This document shows, piece after piece, positions 48,160 through 58,200 of a stretch of DNA of 64,000 bases (positions within the stretch are counted from its first letter, which is position 1; each line of letters opens with the position of its first letter). The translations under genes and the position numbers were made by a program. The notes beneath the pieces were generated by a model that saw nothing but the letters and a program-made list of their open reading frames with translations, was not told the origin of the DNA and did not search any database. Where the stretch lies: positions 637,001 through 701,000 of the forward strand of contig JAUPFP010000048.1 of assembly GCA_036925085.1 (NCBI GenBank), read 5' to 3'. The stretch comes from Brachycybe producta (Eukaryota; Arthropoda; Diplopoda; Playtdesmida; Andrognathidae).

Positions 48160-48337
48160 AACTGAGGACAGTTGTCAAGAGGTGGGGGAGGGGATAAAAG
48201 GAACCCCCCAACGAATAAACAACCCCACAGCATCAACAACCCCTCTAAAACTGAGGACAGTTGTCAAGAGGTGGGGGAGGGGATAAAAGGAACCCCCCAA
48301 CGAATAAACAACCCCACAGCATCAACAACCCCTCTAA
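48160..48337 (+). repeat. 89-bp exact tandem duplication
   Basis: Units 48160-48248 and 48249-48337 appear identical. Each contains a GGTGGGGGAGGGG tract followed by ATAAAAGGAACCCCCC, a TATA-like word with a GC-rich upstream element. The lack of differences means the duplication is recent. Confidence 0.9.
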
Positions 48338-49574
48338 ACACTCTCAAATAACTCCCAAAACTCTACAAAATTCACACAACTTTAATTTTTGAAACACTTC
48401 TAAACTTTTCAACATGGCCGCCAATATTTACATATTGGCAACCATTTCAAACATGCAATAAACTACACCGGAACCACGTGGCCTTCACAAACAACTGTCA
48501 ACCACGTGGTACACCTGGGAAAAACGCCGAAGGCTAGTCAAGGACGTTCAGAAGAAAAATCAAGAGCCATAAAAGGGTCAGCAAAAGAAAAACACCGTGC
48601 TCCCCTTTATTATGGACGAACGTCATTGACCATGCTGTTGACAGTAGAAGGATAGAAACTTCAAAGAGACAATTGCTCTGGGGGCCAGACCAATGCACTG
48701 GGACTTCAAAGAAAAAAAAAACGAACAACAAAAACTGCTGGCCATAAACAAATAAAAAAGGAAGAAAATCAGTTTTGAAGATTTTGTGAGAGCGGACACC
48801 TTCAATTAAAAAATAAAATTGAAGAACCTGTCACCCTCTCAATTAAGATCGAATTGTGGGACACCAACTCCTGCCCCACTCCCCCCTAAAAATAATAACA
48901 AACAGCAAGGTACATTAGTAACCTTGCTGACCTATTCTTTCCAAAAAAGGCATTAAGGAAAAGAAGGGGAGAAAGTTAATGGGCAACTTCACACCTCGGT
49001 GTGAAATAAAATAACGGCCCTTCCCCCTCGAGATTCCTTAGTCCTTTTGTTTATCTAAAAATAATAAACAGGACCGACTCTGATAAGAATTAGATCAACA
49101 CCTCTCACATCTAATATCGGTGGGACAACCCCCACCCCCAATAAATAAAGTCGTGAAGAAACCAATTAGAGTAAGGTGTCTTATTCTAAAAGGGGCCGGC
49201 CCTTCTAACTTTTAAAATTAAATAAGAAAGTGACCAAACTTGGTCAATTACCACTCGATTTGCTCTCTTCAAAGAAGCACTCGTTTTTGTTCATCTCTTT
49301 ATGCTCGATCTTCTTCAATCATCAAATCTTCAATCTACTTCTGTGCCAAGTTCCAAATTTTAATTTCGAACTTCTTCAGTTTTGTTGTCAATCCAAAGCT
49401 TGAGTACCACCTTCAAGCCTTTGAACTCACGTGCAGTGCATCAGGCCTTCAGAACTCTTTGGACCTCTTGAAATAATAACAGAGTGATCGGGGACCGATT
49501 TCTGTTATTATTTGGAAGTAACCACCAGCAGCGGGACTTTTGAAAAAGTAAGAACTTTCTAACTCTTAAGAAAT
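48338..49574 (+). other. Inter-ORF spacer, second part
   Basis: About 1.2 kb of AT-rich DNA with stops in all frames. Contains two CACGTG words (48475, 48503), another at 49428, and a CTAAC...TTAAG acceptor-like sequence just before the ORF2 ATG. No polymerase remnants were seen, so this is not simply a decayed pol. Confidence 0.65.
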
Positions 49575-51752
49575 ATGCCAGGTAGAGGCTCATGGAGAGG
49601 AGGCAGAATGATGTCTGCCTCTTCTAGTGAAGATGAGACGGAGAGTGGAACGGCGGGGACCGCTGAACCCCTCTCTCAATCTACCTGCCAGCTACAAAGG
49701 GCGGGCGCCGCCAGTGCGCCAGTAACGAGAAGAGAGTCGCCAAACATAATAGATAGGCGCCGCACCTCCTCCGAACCGGAGAATTTTCACCGGCGTGGGG
49801 AGAAGCGCCTAAAAGCAAGCTTCAAGCGACCTGCCAATGTCGGGCGCGAAGGGAAGCCTGCTGCTCCAAGCAGCATCGTCCCCTTCGACGTCACGACATC
49901 AAAACACTACTGGGAGGAGCGGGAAGACCGCATCGATATTAATACAATGGCATGGGGGGTTAACCAGGCGTTCCGCGATAGCATCGCGCCTGGTCAACCC
50001 ATTCCGGGTGGAGCTGAAGCAAGAGGGAAGCGTGGGGGAGGTGGATCTGTGCCCTCCCCCCTCGAAGACCTCCACTTGGAGATGCAGAGGGAGGCTGCCC
50101 TTCGCCAGGCAGCCAGAGATAAAAAGGAAGGGGAGGACAATCTGGCGTACCTCCGTGCGGTTTGCGCCCGCCTTGTCGAGCTGGGCTTACCGTGTACGGC
50201 GCAACTCCCGAAGGAGGAGCTCCTGCGAATCGAGGCCCGACTCCAAGAAGCCGCCCGAGTTACGTCATCGGCCACGTCATCACCTCCGTCCTCAAACTCG
50301 CCAGCAACCCTGACAACTGGCCTCTCCACATCTCCTTCTCCACCCATAACGCCACCAGAGCCTTTCCAACACTGCTCACCGGTGCCGTCAATCACTCCGC
50401 CGCCTCCTCCTCATACACCATTATCGTCACCACCAACCTCCCGATGTGCCACGCCTCCACGCAGCGAGGCCGCCACACCAACTCCGACTCCAAAGCTACC
50501 TTCCATAGTGGTGGTTCCCCAACCTGTTCGTGTTCAGGTTCCCACTGGGGCTCGCCCCAAGGAGCCTCAACAGTCCTACAGGGGCCACCACTCTCCTCGA
50601 GACTCTCTTCAACGGCCACAACCACGTCGCTCTTCGCCACGTGGTTCCCATCTTTCGCCCCGACGCCGACCCGACGGAAGAAGTCAGCAGGAACAACGTG
50701 GTTCCTCTGGACGCGGCCCTCCGCCGCGTAATAACTTCGACCCAAGGGTCAGGCAAGACCTACAGGATCACCGAGTCCAACTGGACCGCGACCATCGCTA
50801 TGAAACTCGGGGCCCTCCTACTTGGGTCCCGCGTCGCTCTCCTCCTCCGCCACCTCCGGGCCGCCCTTCTGGACAACCTACGCCTACACCTTTGATGCCG
50901 CCACCTTCCGCAGAGCGTGCCGCGTTCTTGAAAAAACAGAAGGCCATCACAAACCTTCTGCAAGACGTCATGCGACAGGGAGGTGACCCCATGGAAGCAC
51001 TGGGCCGTGCACCAGGAAGTGCCAAGCCACTGGAGGCGCTGAGCAGGAAGTCGGCATCGAAGCGACTACGTCAGCGGGCCCGCGATATGGCCCGGTCCGC
51101 CTTGCGCCATGCCAGGCCTATCACGGGCGCATCAGTTTCTTTGGAACCTGCGGCTCCAACACCAGCCCGACCAGCCGCACCGCCCACTGTACCCCATGCC
51201 GGGGCTACTCTGGGGCGGTTACCGCTGGATCATCCGTTCCGTGCAGCCACCTCCGGCGAGAGGTTGCTCAACAATCGGTGGGTCACTTGGCAGCGCGAAG
51301 TGCGCTCTGCCAACACCCTTTACGTAGGACACTTCTCTTTGGAGGAAGGGTTTCCCCGTCTGGACCTCCCTCCCCGGGAGCGATATGTCGTGGGACTCTC
51401 CCGCCTAACAAGTGTCCTCATCACCATCGTCTTCCCAAGAAGACGGATTGTTGAAACCACCAGTTTCGCCGGAGATGCCATCGATGAAGCCACGGAAGCC
51501 CTTTTGGGAGCTTTCGTCAACTCCGTCTTTAGACTGCCAGCTGGACAGACGTTCCGTACCAGTCGCCACTACATTCCGGAACCGGATCCTCGCTACCGAA
51601 TCGCCGTCTTATGGGACGCCGCTTGGGCTACACTGTACAACAAGCGGTCCTCCCGTAAGATTATCGGGGACCGGGACATCTTCAATATCTTCCACCGGGA
51701 TCTACCTGACGACCAGGGACAATGGCTGTCTGCCGCATCCAGCTACCGATGA
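49575..51752 (+). CDS. Unrecognised 725-aa protein of the LTR element
   Basis: Function unknown. Start ATG at 49575. Residues 1-12 include GRGSWRGGR, an RG-rich start; 13-100 are charged and serine-rich. Around 105-140 is a more ordered stretch (SKHYWEEREDRIDINTMAWG). About 163-235 is strongly helical and charged, possibly coiled coil. About 237-445 is a proline/serine/arginine-rich low-complexity region with freely varying third codon bases, as expected for a real coding frame. From about 447 helices resume (FLKKQKAITNLLQDVMRQGG), and 545-725 looks like a folded domain (LLNNRWVTWQREVRSANTLY ... RYRIAVLWDAAWATLYNKRS). There is no membrane segment or signal peptide, so envelope is unlikely, and no YxDD, DDE, zinc-finger or protease motif. 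Higher GC than the spacer before it. A nucleic-acid-binding or particle-associated role is only a guess. Confidence 0.85.
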   Translation: MPGRGSWRGGRMMSASSSEDETESGTAGTAEPLSQSTCQLQRAGAASAPVTRRESPNIIDRRRTSSEPENFHRRGEKRLKASFKRPANVGREGKPAAPSSIVPFDVTTSKHYWEEREDRIDINTMAWGVNQAFRDSIAPGQPIPGGAEARGKRGGGGSVPSPLEDLHLEMQREAALRQAARDKKEGEDNLAYLRAVCARLVELGLPCTAQLPKEELLRIEARLQEAARVTSSATSSPPSSNSPATLTTGLSTSPSPPITPPEPFQHCSPVPSITPPPPPHTPLSSPPTSRCATPPRSEAATPTPTPKLPSIVVVPQPVRVQVPTGARPKEPQQSYRGHHSPRDSLQRPQPRRSSPRGSHLSPRRRPDGRSQQEQRGSSGRGPPPRNNFDPRVRQDLQDHRVQLDRDHRYETRGPPTWVPRRSPPPPPPGRPSGQPTPTPLMPPPSAERAAFLKKQKAITNLLQDVMRQGGDPMEALGRAPGSAKPLEALSRKSASKRLRQRARDMARSALRHARPITGASVSLEPAAPTPARPAAPPTVPHAGATLGRLPLDHPFRAATSGERLLNNRWVTWQREVRSANTLYVGHFSLEEGFPRLDLPPRERYVVGLSRLTSVLITIVFPRRRIVETTSFAGDAIDEATEALLGAFVNSVFRLPAGQTFRTSRHYIPEPDPRYRIAVLWDAAWATLYNKRSSRKIIGDRDIFNIFHRDLPDDQGQWLSAASSYR

Positions 51753-51835
51753 GGCCAGGTCCGGCGGGATTACCCCCCCGTACGGTTCATGGACCCAGGA
51801 TCCTCCCCACCCTCCGCAGCAGGGATAGCTGCGCG

Positions 51836-52137
51836 CCACATGTACTCATGTGGTTGCCACCCATCCGGGTGGCATTATCGAAAAATTTATAAAAAAATAA
51901 AATACGTTGCAACTGTTCTTTTCTTTTTAGATTTCAATAGCGGCTCGCCACTCAGCGAGCATTAATTATCTTTGTTTTATGTTTTCAGCCTTTTCCAATT
52001 TTTAAGGGCGCTGACACTTCGGTGCCAGTGCCTTTCCATAACCACCTCTGTACACGGTAAGTCCTCAGCCACCCATGTCTCCCCGCTGCGTAACTTGAAA
52101 ACCTTCCACCCTTGGCTGGAGTACGAGGACGTACTCC
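51836..52137 (+). promoter_or_regulatory. Cluster of short hairpins before 3' LTR
   Basis: Five stems in 300 nt: CCACATG/CATGTGG (51836-51853), TGCCACCC/GGGTGGCA (51855-51874), GCTCGC/GCGAGC (51943-51960), CTGACAC-TTCG-GTGCCAG with a UUCG tetraloop and one mismatch (52011-52028), and GGAGTACG-AGGA-CGTACTCC (52118-52137). The last lies 18 nt before the LTR. Resembles a structured export, stability or packaging region. Splice-like CAG (ends 51988) and GTAAGT (52057-52062) words also occur. Confidence 0.6.
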
Positions 52138-52145
52138 AAGCAAAG

Positions 52146-52155
52146 TTGGAGGGTA
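52146..52155 (+). other. Polypurine-tract position, weak
   Basis: TTGGAGGGTA lies directly before the 3' LTR. The GGAGGG core is a short purine run where the plus-strand primer is expected, but it is weaker than a typical polypurine tract. Confidence 0.4.
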
Positions 52156-52841
52156 TGTAACACCCTGTAAATCGTGATCCCGCCAAAACCATAGCCTGGG
52201 GGGTAAACAACTCTCAACCGTCCCTCCCTCCTCTCTGACTCACCTTTCTGACTCATGCCCCAGTGGCGGATTGATACATAAAGGACCATGGTCACTTGGA
52301 CCTGGTTACACCTCGCAGGTGTACACAGGTCCAAGGTATAAAAGGACCATGTTCCTCTTTGTTCCTCAGTTCTTTCCTTTGCCTGTTTTTGCGATACATT
52401 CCAAATCATGGGCCTGAGGATTTACAGTTAGTATTTTACTATTCACCCTTGTATCTGTACTTCTTACAAGGAATGAATAAAAGTGTTGTAATAAGAAGTA
52501 GCGTTGTCTCTATGTTTATGTAAATAACTTCTCTTCAAAGGCCGGAGGTTTCATAGGGCAGGAGCTATACGATTCTCAGCAGCTACAACATCTTCTCTAG
52601 TCGGAATACCGATGGAGAAGATGTATATCAGCATCAACCGGAAGAGAGAGAGATGGCCGCCACTCTCCTGCATTGATTTCACCCCCATGCAGAAGAGTGA
52701 CTACAATCTATCTCCATCCAGCTCTCTCTACAGCTCGGATCTTCTCTGTGCAGGTGTCATACTGCTCAGAGAAGAAACGAAAAGTAGAAAATGTCATCTA
52801 AAGGTTGGTAATAAAATATTGGTTGATGTCAAAAGCTCACA
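52156..52841 (+). repeat. 3' LTR
   Basis: 686 bp, identical in all compared positions to 42496-43181. Followed by GTTA (52842-52845), the target duplication. It supplies the polyadenylation signal at 52476-52481 for the element's transcript. Confidence 0.95.
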
Positions 52842-52845
52842 GTTA

Positions 52846-53160
52846 TCAGACCTAAAATTATGTAAACATTCTGACGATGAAACTGGAAAAAAATTGGAAT
52901 TTTAGAGCGATTCGATATATAAAATTTCGATTTTTTAAAAACGTAATTTTTTTTAAAAAAAATCTCGATTCTTCCTCTTTCCAGTTGTAGCATTCAAAAG
53001 GGGGACTTTTCTATTATTTAGGAGGGGTGTTCCTTTCTATGTTCTGTTATTATTTTGTATATTAGAATACATGTGACGTATTTTCATTTTAAACCCATAT
53101 TATTACAAATGAATTGTAACTATGTCATGTACATGAATGTTTATCTATATACACATGCAC
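52846..53160 (+). other. Right part of hAT element, AT-rich
   Basis: Non-coding AT-rich DNA between the LTR and the minisatellite. A palindromic stretch of T and A runs lies at about 52930-52970. Nothing else recognised. Confidence 0.5.
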
Positions 53161-53490
53161 ACACGTGTGTAAATGTCCATGCACATGCGCACAAGTGTGT
53201 ACATGTGCGTGCGCATGCGCACAAGTGTGTACATGTGCGCGCGCATGCGCACAAGTGTGTACATGTGCGCGCGCATGCGCACAAGTGTGTACATGTGCGC
53301 GCGCATGCGCACAAGTGTGTACATGTGCGCGCGCATGCGCACACGTGTGTAAGTGTGCGTACGCATGTGCACACGTGTGTAAGTGTGCGTACGCATGTGC
53401 ACACGTGTGTAAGTGTGCGTACGCATGTGCACACGTGTGGAAGTGTGTATATGCATGTGCGCACATGTGTTCATGTGCGTACTCATGCGC
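53161..53490 (+). repeat. 30-bp minisatellite, 11 units, alternating purine-pyrimidine
   Basis: Eleven consecutive 30-bp units. Five central units follow ACAAGTGTGTACATGTGCGN + GCGCATGCGC; three later ones follow ACACGTGTGTAAGTGTGCGT + ACGCATGTGC; others are variants. Almost strictly alternating purine-pyrimidine with nested palindromes (GCATGC, TGTACA, ACGTGT), so prone to Z-DNA and cruciforms. Because 30 is a multiple of three and units lack stops, long frames are open on both strands; these are probably not genes. Confidence 0.95.
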
Positions 53491-53640
53491 ACACGTGCAA
53501 CAATGAAAAAAAGTTGGTTATTTGATATATGAAAGCATATATGAAAGCAATGGAGGTCTATAGGGTTCCTTGAATCCCTTGTTTTTACTAAAATCACAAC
53601 ACAAATGAAGGTCTAAAAATCACACAAATTACCAACCCTA
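53491..53640 (+). repeat. hAT right-end sequence
   Basis: Contains TTTGATATATGAAAG and GCAATGGAGGTCTATAGG (also at 34650-34700), then AATCACACAAATTACC and CCCTA, the right terminal repeat. Confidence 0.65.
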
Positions 53641-53648
53641 GTCATGAC
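53641..53648. repeat. 8-bp target duplication of hAT element, right
   Basis: GTCATGAC, identical to 41542-41549. Itself palindromic. Confidence 0.8.
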
Positions 53649-54243
53649 AATATCTTTCAAAATAAACGTTTTGAGGCCGTTTTGATTGAATCCACTAGAT
53701 ATTTCGTTTTTCCACATAGAAATGATTTAATACAGTAGCCTATTTTTAAACTGTTTACACATGAAACATTTAATTTGAAACATCATAAATTCATAATGAA
53801 TATTTTGTTATTCATTTACTAGTCTAGTTTCTAGCAAACTGGATTTTTTTTTGATGAACACTATAACTTTTTCTTCTTCACCTTACAGAAAGAATATTTA
53901 ACGACTCTTTAGACGGTTTATGACTTTTTATTTGATGTCGAAATGCTTGAATTGCATGAATTCTGTTGTTAGTTTTGTCATGTTGAGCCTAATAAACCTA
54001 AGGACCTGCGATTTATACTTTGTACATATCACGTGTATATAGAAAAGCTGTGTATGGATCGAAAAATAGAGAACGTGATACCAAGTTTTAATTGGAGCTT
54101 ACAGCTTTTATTTGTTGACTTTCTTGAACGTTTTGACCTCTCTGCATGTGACACTTTTGCCAACAATAAAATGTGTCGAATTGCAAAATGTGTCTGTGTG
54201 TGGTGAGGTTCTATGCAGGAGAATTTCATATTCATATATAAAT
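53649..54243. other. AT-rich spacer
   Basis: Nothing recognised. Confidence 0.5.
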
Positions 54244-54295
54244 AGGCCTATGACACTAAAACTTCAATATATTGTAGTTTTAGTGTCGTAGGCCT
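54244..54295. repeat. 52-nt near-perfect palindrome
   Basis: Arms 54244-54263 and 54276-54295 (AGGCCTATGACACTAAAACT against AGTTTTAGTGTCGTAGGCCT) pair over 20 bp with one G-U wobble. The 12-nt centre contains the palindrome CAATATATTG. Size and pairing resemble a small-RNA precursor, but a tiny MITE is equally possible. Confidence 0.75.
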
Positions 54296-54929
54296 TACAA
54301 CGCCTACTCTTTTTTAAGTCTTGATGTTATGTTTGTAGGAGTGGAGCTTATTTTGTGCGTCAGCAGGTTTTTCAAAACGGGTTATTATTTGTGAACATTG
54401 AAATGAGACGACAGGGAACAAGTATTGAGATTCAAAGTAGGGGTAAGGAGGAGTCGTATGGGGGAGAGGAAGGTTATGATGGATGGAAAAAAAAGAGAAG
54501 CCTTAAAAAAAGTTTGAATGGATGAAAGGAATTAGTAAGAAAGAGATGTTGTGGAATGTGGGTACACACTTTTTTGTACCCTGGATTTTCATAGCATCTT
54601 TTTGTGTGTTGTTGTTGAGGGTTTTGAAGGGAGGAAAAGAGAGGAGGGAGGAGGGGGAGAGGTAAGAGAAAAGGTCTATTTCTTTTTCTTTTTTATATCA
54701 TGATCTCAGCTCGAATAAGATGCAATCGGAATGAAGAAATTTCACTCTCATCATCAACCAACCAAGTCGTATATAAATGTAGTGTTGGAATAGAAAGAAA
54801 TGGGAAGATGAGGGCGTGAGTTGGGGTGGGAGAATTGAAGGAGAGGAAAAAGGGACTTGAATAAGAAGTGAGATGAAATTTTTTTTTCTCTCCTTTTTTC
54901 CCGTTGTCAAACTGTTGGCTTAAAGCCGA

Positions 54930-54965
<36 letters not shown>

Positions 54966-55240
54966 AAGAGAGTGAAAGTAAGAGAAAGTGCATAACCATT
55001 TGATACGCCCTACCAACCACTCTTTGCCTCGCCCTCACTTTCTCTCTCTCTCTCGAAAAAAAAATTTTCTCCTTCAGACCGTGAGAAGGAGACGAGGGTT
55101 ATATTTTTTAAATCTCTCTTGCGATCGATTCTGTAGATCATTGCCGTCTGTCTTCGGTCTCTTTTCCTTTTTTATACATTCTAATTTAGAGCTTTTCAAA
55201 GTTAGACCCAAAACCAATAAAGCTTGCGTGTGTTAACTTT
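54296..55240. other. Purine/pyrimidine-skewed region with GA repeat
   Basis: From about 54420 to 54980 the plus strand is purine-rich (GGAAGG, GAGGAGGG, AAAAGAG), culminating in a GA dinucleotide run at 54931-54960. It flips to TC-rich at 55020-55080. Serine/leucine-rich short frames on the minus strand follow from this bias. No gene recognised. Confidence 0.6.
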
Positions 55241-58200
55241 TCAAATTATCATTGAGTGTTTAAGGTATGTTTCGAACATTTTATTTTACGTGTACTGTAA
55301 TATGTTTTTTAGAAACATTATTTAAGAAAAATAAATTTAAAAGTTTGATAGAAACTATAGTAATTAGGTGATTATCTTAAATTTAAAAACGACTTAATTT
55401 TTCTTTTTTTGTGAAAATTTTACAAATTATTATAAAGTGTGTTATTTTTAATGATATCATGATAGATTAACATTATTCATCTGTTATTCTAGTCTCTAGC
55501 AATCTTAGAAGTAATTTACTTAAAAAAGTAAAGGTGTAAAGAGGGGAAGGATACTTAAATAATTACATCGATTATGCAAATGTTTGTCTGAACTTTTCTT
55601 AGAAAATTCGTGATGATCGCAAAATTATTTGCACATTCTGTTTGTTATTCATCGATTTATTCAGCAGTGTGTTGGGTTCCAAAATTTAAAGTGTTTTTTT
55701 TTTGGATTTTACAGGATGATTAAATAAGTTAGAACGGGAAAAATACCATCATATTTTGGTACAATATGAGGCCACATTTAAGATTAGATTCGGATCGAAA
55801 ACTAAAAATAATTCCTAAAAAAAAAAAGACATTGGTGTTAGCAGTGATTGCCCACGTACAGGATTTAGGCGCCCGTTTCTTATTTTGATAAAGTCGCCCA
55901 CGAGGATAGTGTTTGCGTCTTTGTTGCTCTGAAAGAACAAAATTAGGAAAAGAGAGAAGAAAACAAGCAAACCTGGAAAAGTCAGGAAAAAGTAAAATTG
56001 AATTTTGATGAGAACCTTGATCAGACAGCGCATAAACAATCCAACGAAAATTCTTAGGATTCCTGATATCACTTTATTTTATCGAAAATACCGTATGTTA
56101 AGTGTTTCACTCTGTATAAAATTCATTTTCTTTATTTTTGACGATTTTATGTAATTTAGATTTGGTTGTCTTGTAACCTTACCTTCAGAAGCTGTTCGTT
56201 TTTTTTTTTTTAGTTTTTGCAAAATTACCATCTGTCTATCATTTTTGCTTGAACCTCGTTATGATTTTGTCGAGTGGTTCAGTTCCCCTTATAGTTGTGA
56301 GTCACGCCTACTTTTTTTCTACTCTCGTCTCTCATTTCATTTCTAGGAGCACACGACATTAAAGGATGGAGGCGGAAGAACCGCGCCTTTGAGTCAATTT
56401 ATCTTGAATAATTATGTACTTATTATAGGTTAGGTTACACTTGTAAATAACTGTCTATAAACCCTTTATGGACATGTATTATATAGGAGTCTTTGTATAC
56501 ATAATGGCCAACCCACTTTAAGAATATGACTGGATTTATATATAAAGCTTGTTGTGCACCTCATAAGATATATGAATAACTACAGTATGTGCCTAGCTTA
56601 AAGGCCTATATTATGATTGTCATTTGTGTGCGTGTTCATGTGTCTTCGTAGTTGTGAGTGGATGTCTGCGTGAATGAGAAGAAGTTGTGGTTTTGACAGA
56701 CTTAAGGTTTTGAACTTAAACCTTATTATATAAGTTTTAAAAAAATATTATAAAATACTAAAAAATTACACTCTGAACCAATATTGTTTAGTAAAGATTG
56801 TAACACAATCTTACAAATTTCACAGATTAAAAAAAATATTAGATGAAATTCTGTGATGTAAAACATTTTCAAAATAAACGAAAAAAAAAATCGCATTTAT
56901 TTCATAAACCACAGGGTTTTCGCAATACGAAATGCTAGTAAGTTAAACTATTAAAATATTCTCGAGAACTTTATTTTAATGTCAAAAACGTCACAAGAAA
57001 AACTCTTGTTCCAATGTCTTTTCAATGAAATTTTATGCAAAACCTCCAAATGTTTATTAACATGTAACATAAAGGCTTTGGTTACGATCTTACAACTAAG
57101 TCTGGCGCAAACGGGCAATATGTAATAGTGACGGCAAAATGAATTCCCAGCCAAAGCTGTGTATCACAGTTTATGGCTTGTTGTGTTGTCATTTTGACGT
57201 CACTATTTCGTATTGTTCTATATCGTATTCCGTAAGTTGGTAACCCGGGAGCTTCATGCTGTTTCAATCTTTTATCTTAAAATACTTTTTTATGGCAAAA
57301 TAAATAAATAATGTGTAAGTAAATTTTAAAATCGTCGATGCTTTCAGAGGAATTTTTTCGACTTTCGGTTCAAAATTTATTGAAATGACCATGATTCATT
57401 TCCTATACTAATTTTTAAAACACATGTAATTTAATCTTAATGCCGCATCTAAATCACAGAGTAACCAAAATTTTATTAAATTTTTCTTATGCATTTGCAT
57501 AATTTGCAGTGACTAAACTTACTTACGAATTGTATTAAACGATGTGATTTACATTGTAAAACAAACTTCAGGGATAAAATATTTAAATAAGAGTAACAAT
57601 TCTATGATTGCAACGTGAATTCATAGAAATTTTATTACTGGTAGTAAGTTTTGTACTACTTGATTCTCAACCTTTCCGAGGGTTTCTTTTTTAGTGTAAA
57701 ATTTTGTGAACTCCTAATGAAACCTTTTATATTGGCTATTTTTATTATGGGTTTTGTTGCGACGGTCATTGTATTTCTGCTAGCAGTGGTTGCTACTCAT
57801 AGGGAGTGTAACACTGGAGCTTTTAGTGTGTGTTAGAATTTAGTTTTTTTTGGTCCTACATACCGTATATTTAAAGTGGATAATCAGACAAGCTGAAAAG
57901 TCATTAGTTAATTTGCAGTATCACTAATAATTGTAAAGTGTCTGCTCATCAACTATCAATTTAGGTAATTTTCGAAATCCCCATACAGTAGCAAGTTAGT
58001 AACACTGCAATGTACTTTATAGTCTGGACATCTTTACTTGACATTTGGACAAACAAGTGAGTTACGTAATGGGTAGCCAAAAGTTGAACTTTTAGCATTC
58101 TGTTCGGTTTAAAACAAACAGTGATAGATGGAAGAAGAAAACTTTCGCAGGCAAAATTTAACAGGCAAAAATGTTGGCAACCCATTTACATCCCATCCAT

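Larger units (their letters stand above)
42496..52841 (+). mobile_element. Intact non-autonomous LTR retrotransposon, gag-pro plus unknown ORF
   Basis: A 10,346-bp element: two 686-bp LTRs (TGTAAC...CTCACA) that appear identical, a 4-bp duplication GTTA (42492-42495 and 52842-52845), a primer binding site 2 nt after the 5' LTR, a long repeat-rich leader, ORF1 (45628-48009, Gag-protease) and ORF2 (49575-51752, unknown). No frame on either strand shows reverse transcriptase, RNase H, integrase or envelope motifs. Identical LTRs imply very recent insertion, so mobilisation by enzymes supplied in trans is inferred. The Gag fold and 4-bp duplication suit a Ty3/gypsy-type relative, but without a polymerase this cannot be settled. 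Confidence 0.92.
41550..53640 (+). mobile_element. hAT transposon split by an LTR retrotransposon
   Basis: Inverted ends TAGGGTAGGTAA (left) and TTACCAACCCTA (right), one mismatch, with further similarity inward (ATTTGTGATT / AATCACACAAAT), sit inside perfect 8-bp duplications. The left part holds a transposase remnant, the right part a minisatellite and a dispersed-repeat tail. Removing the 10,346-bp LTR element and one copy of GTTA leaves roughly 1.74 kb of hAT DNA. It is non-functional. Confidence 0.8.

Noticed and set aside
50162..50895. Long open frames overlapping ORF2 (50162-50731 and 50530-50895) with protein-like composition
   Set aside because: The ORF2 frame shows free third-base variation on proline, serine and arginine codons, so it is the selected frame. 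GC-rich CCN/TCN codons make the other frames stop-poor and give hydrophobic-looking translations by chance.
53055..53597. Overlapping 107-156-codon frames on both strands
   Set aside because: They arise because the 30-bp minisatellite has no stop in most frames; no non-repetitive coding sequence is attached.
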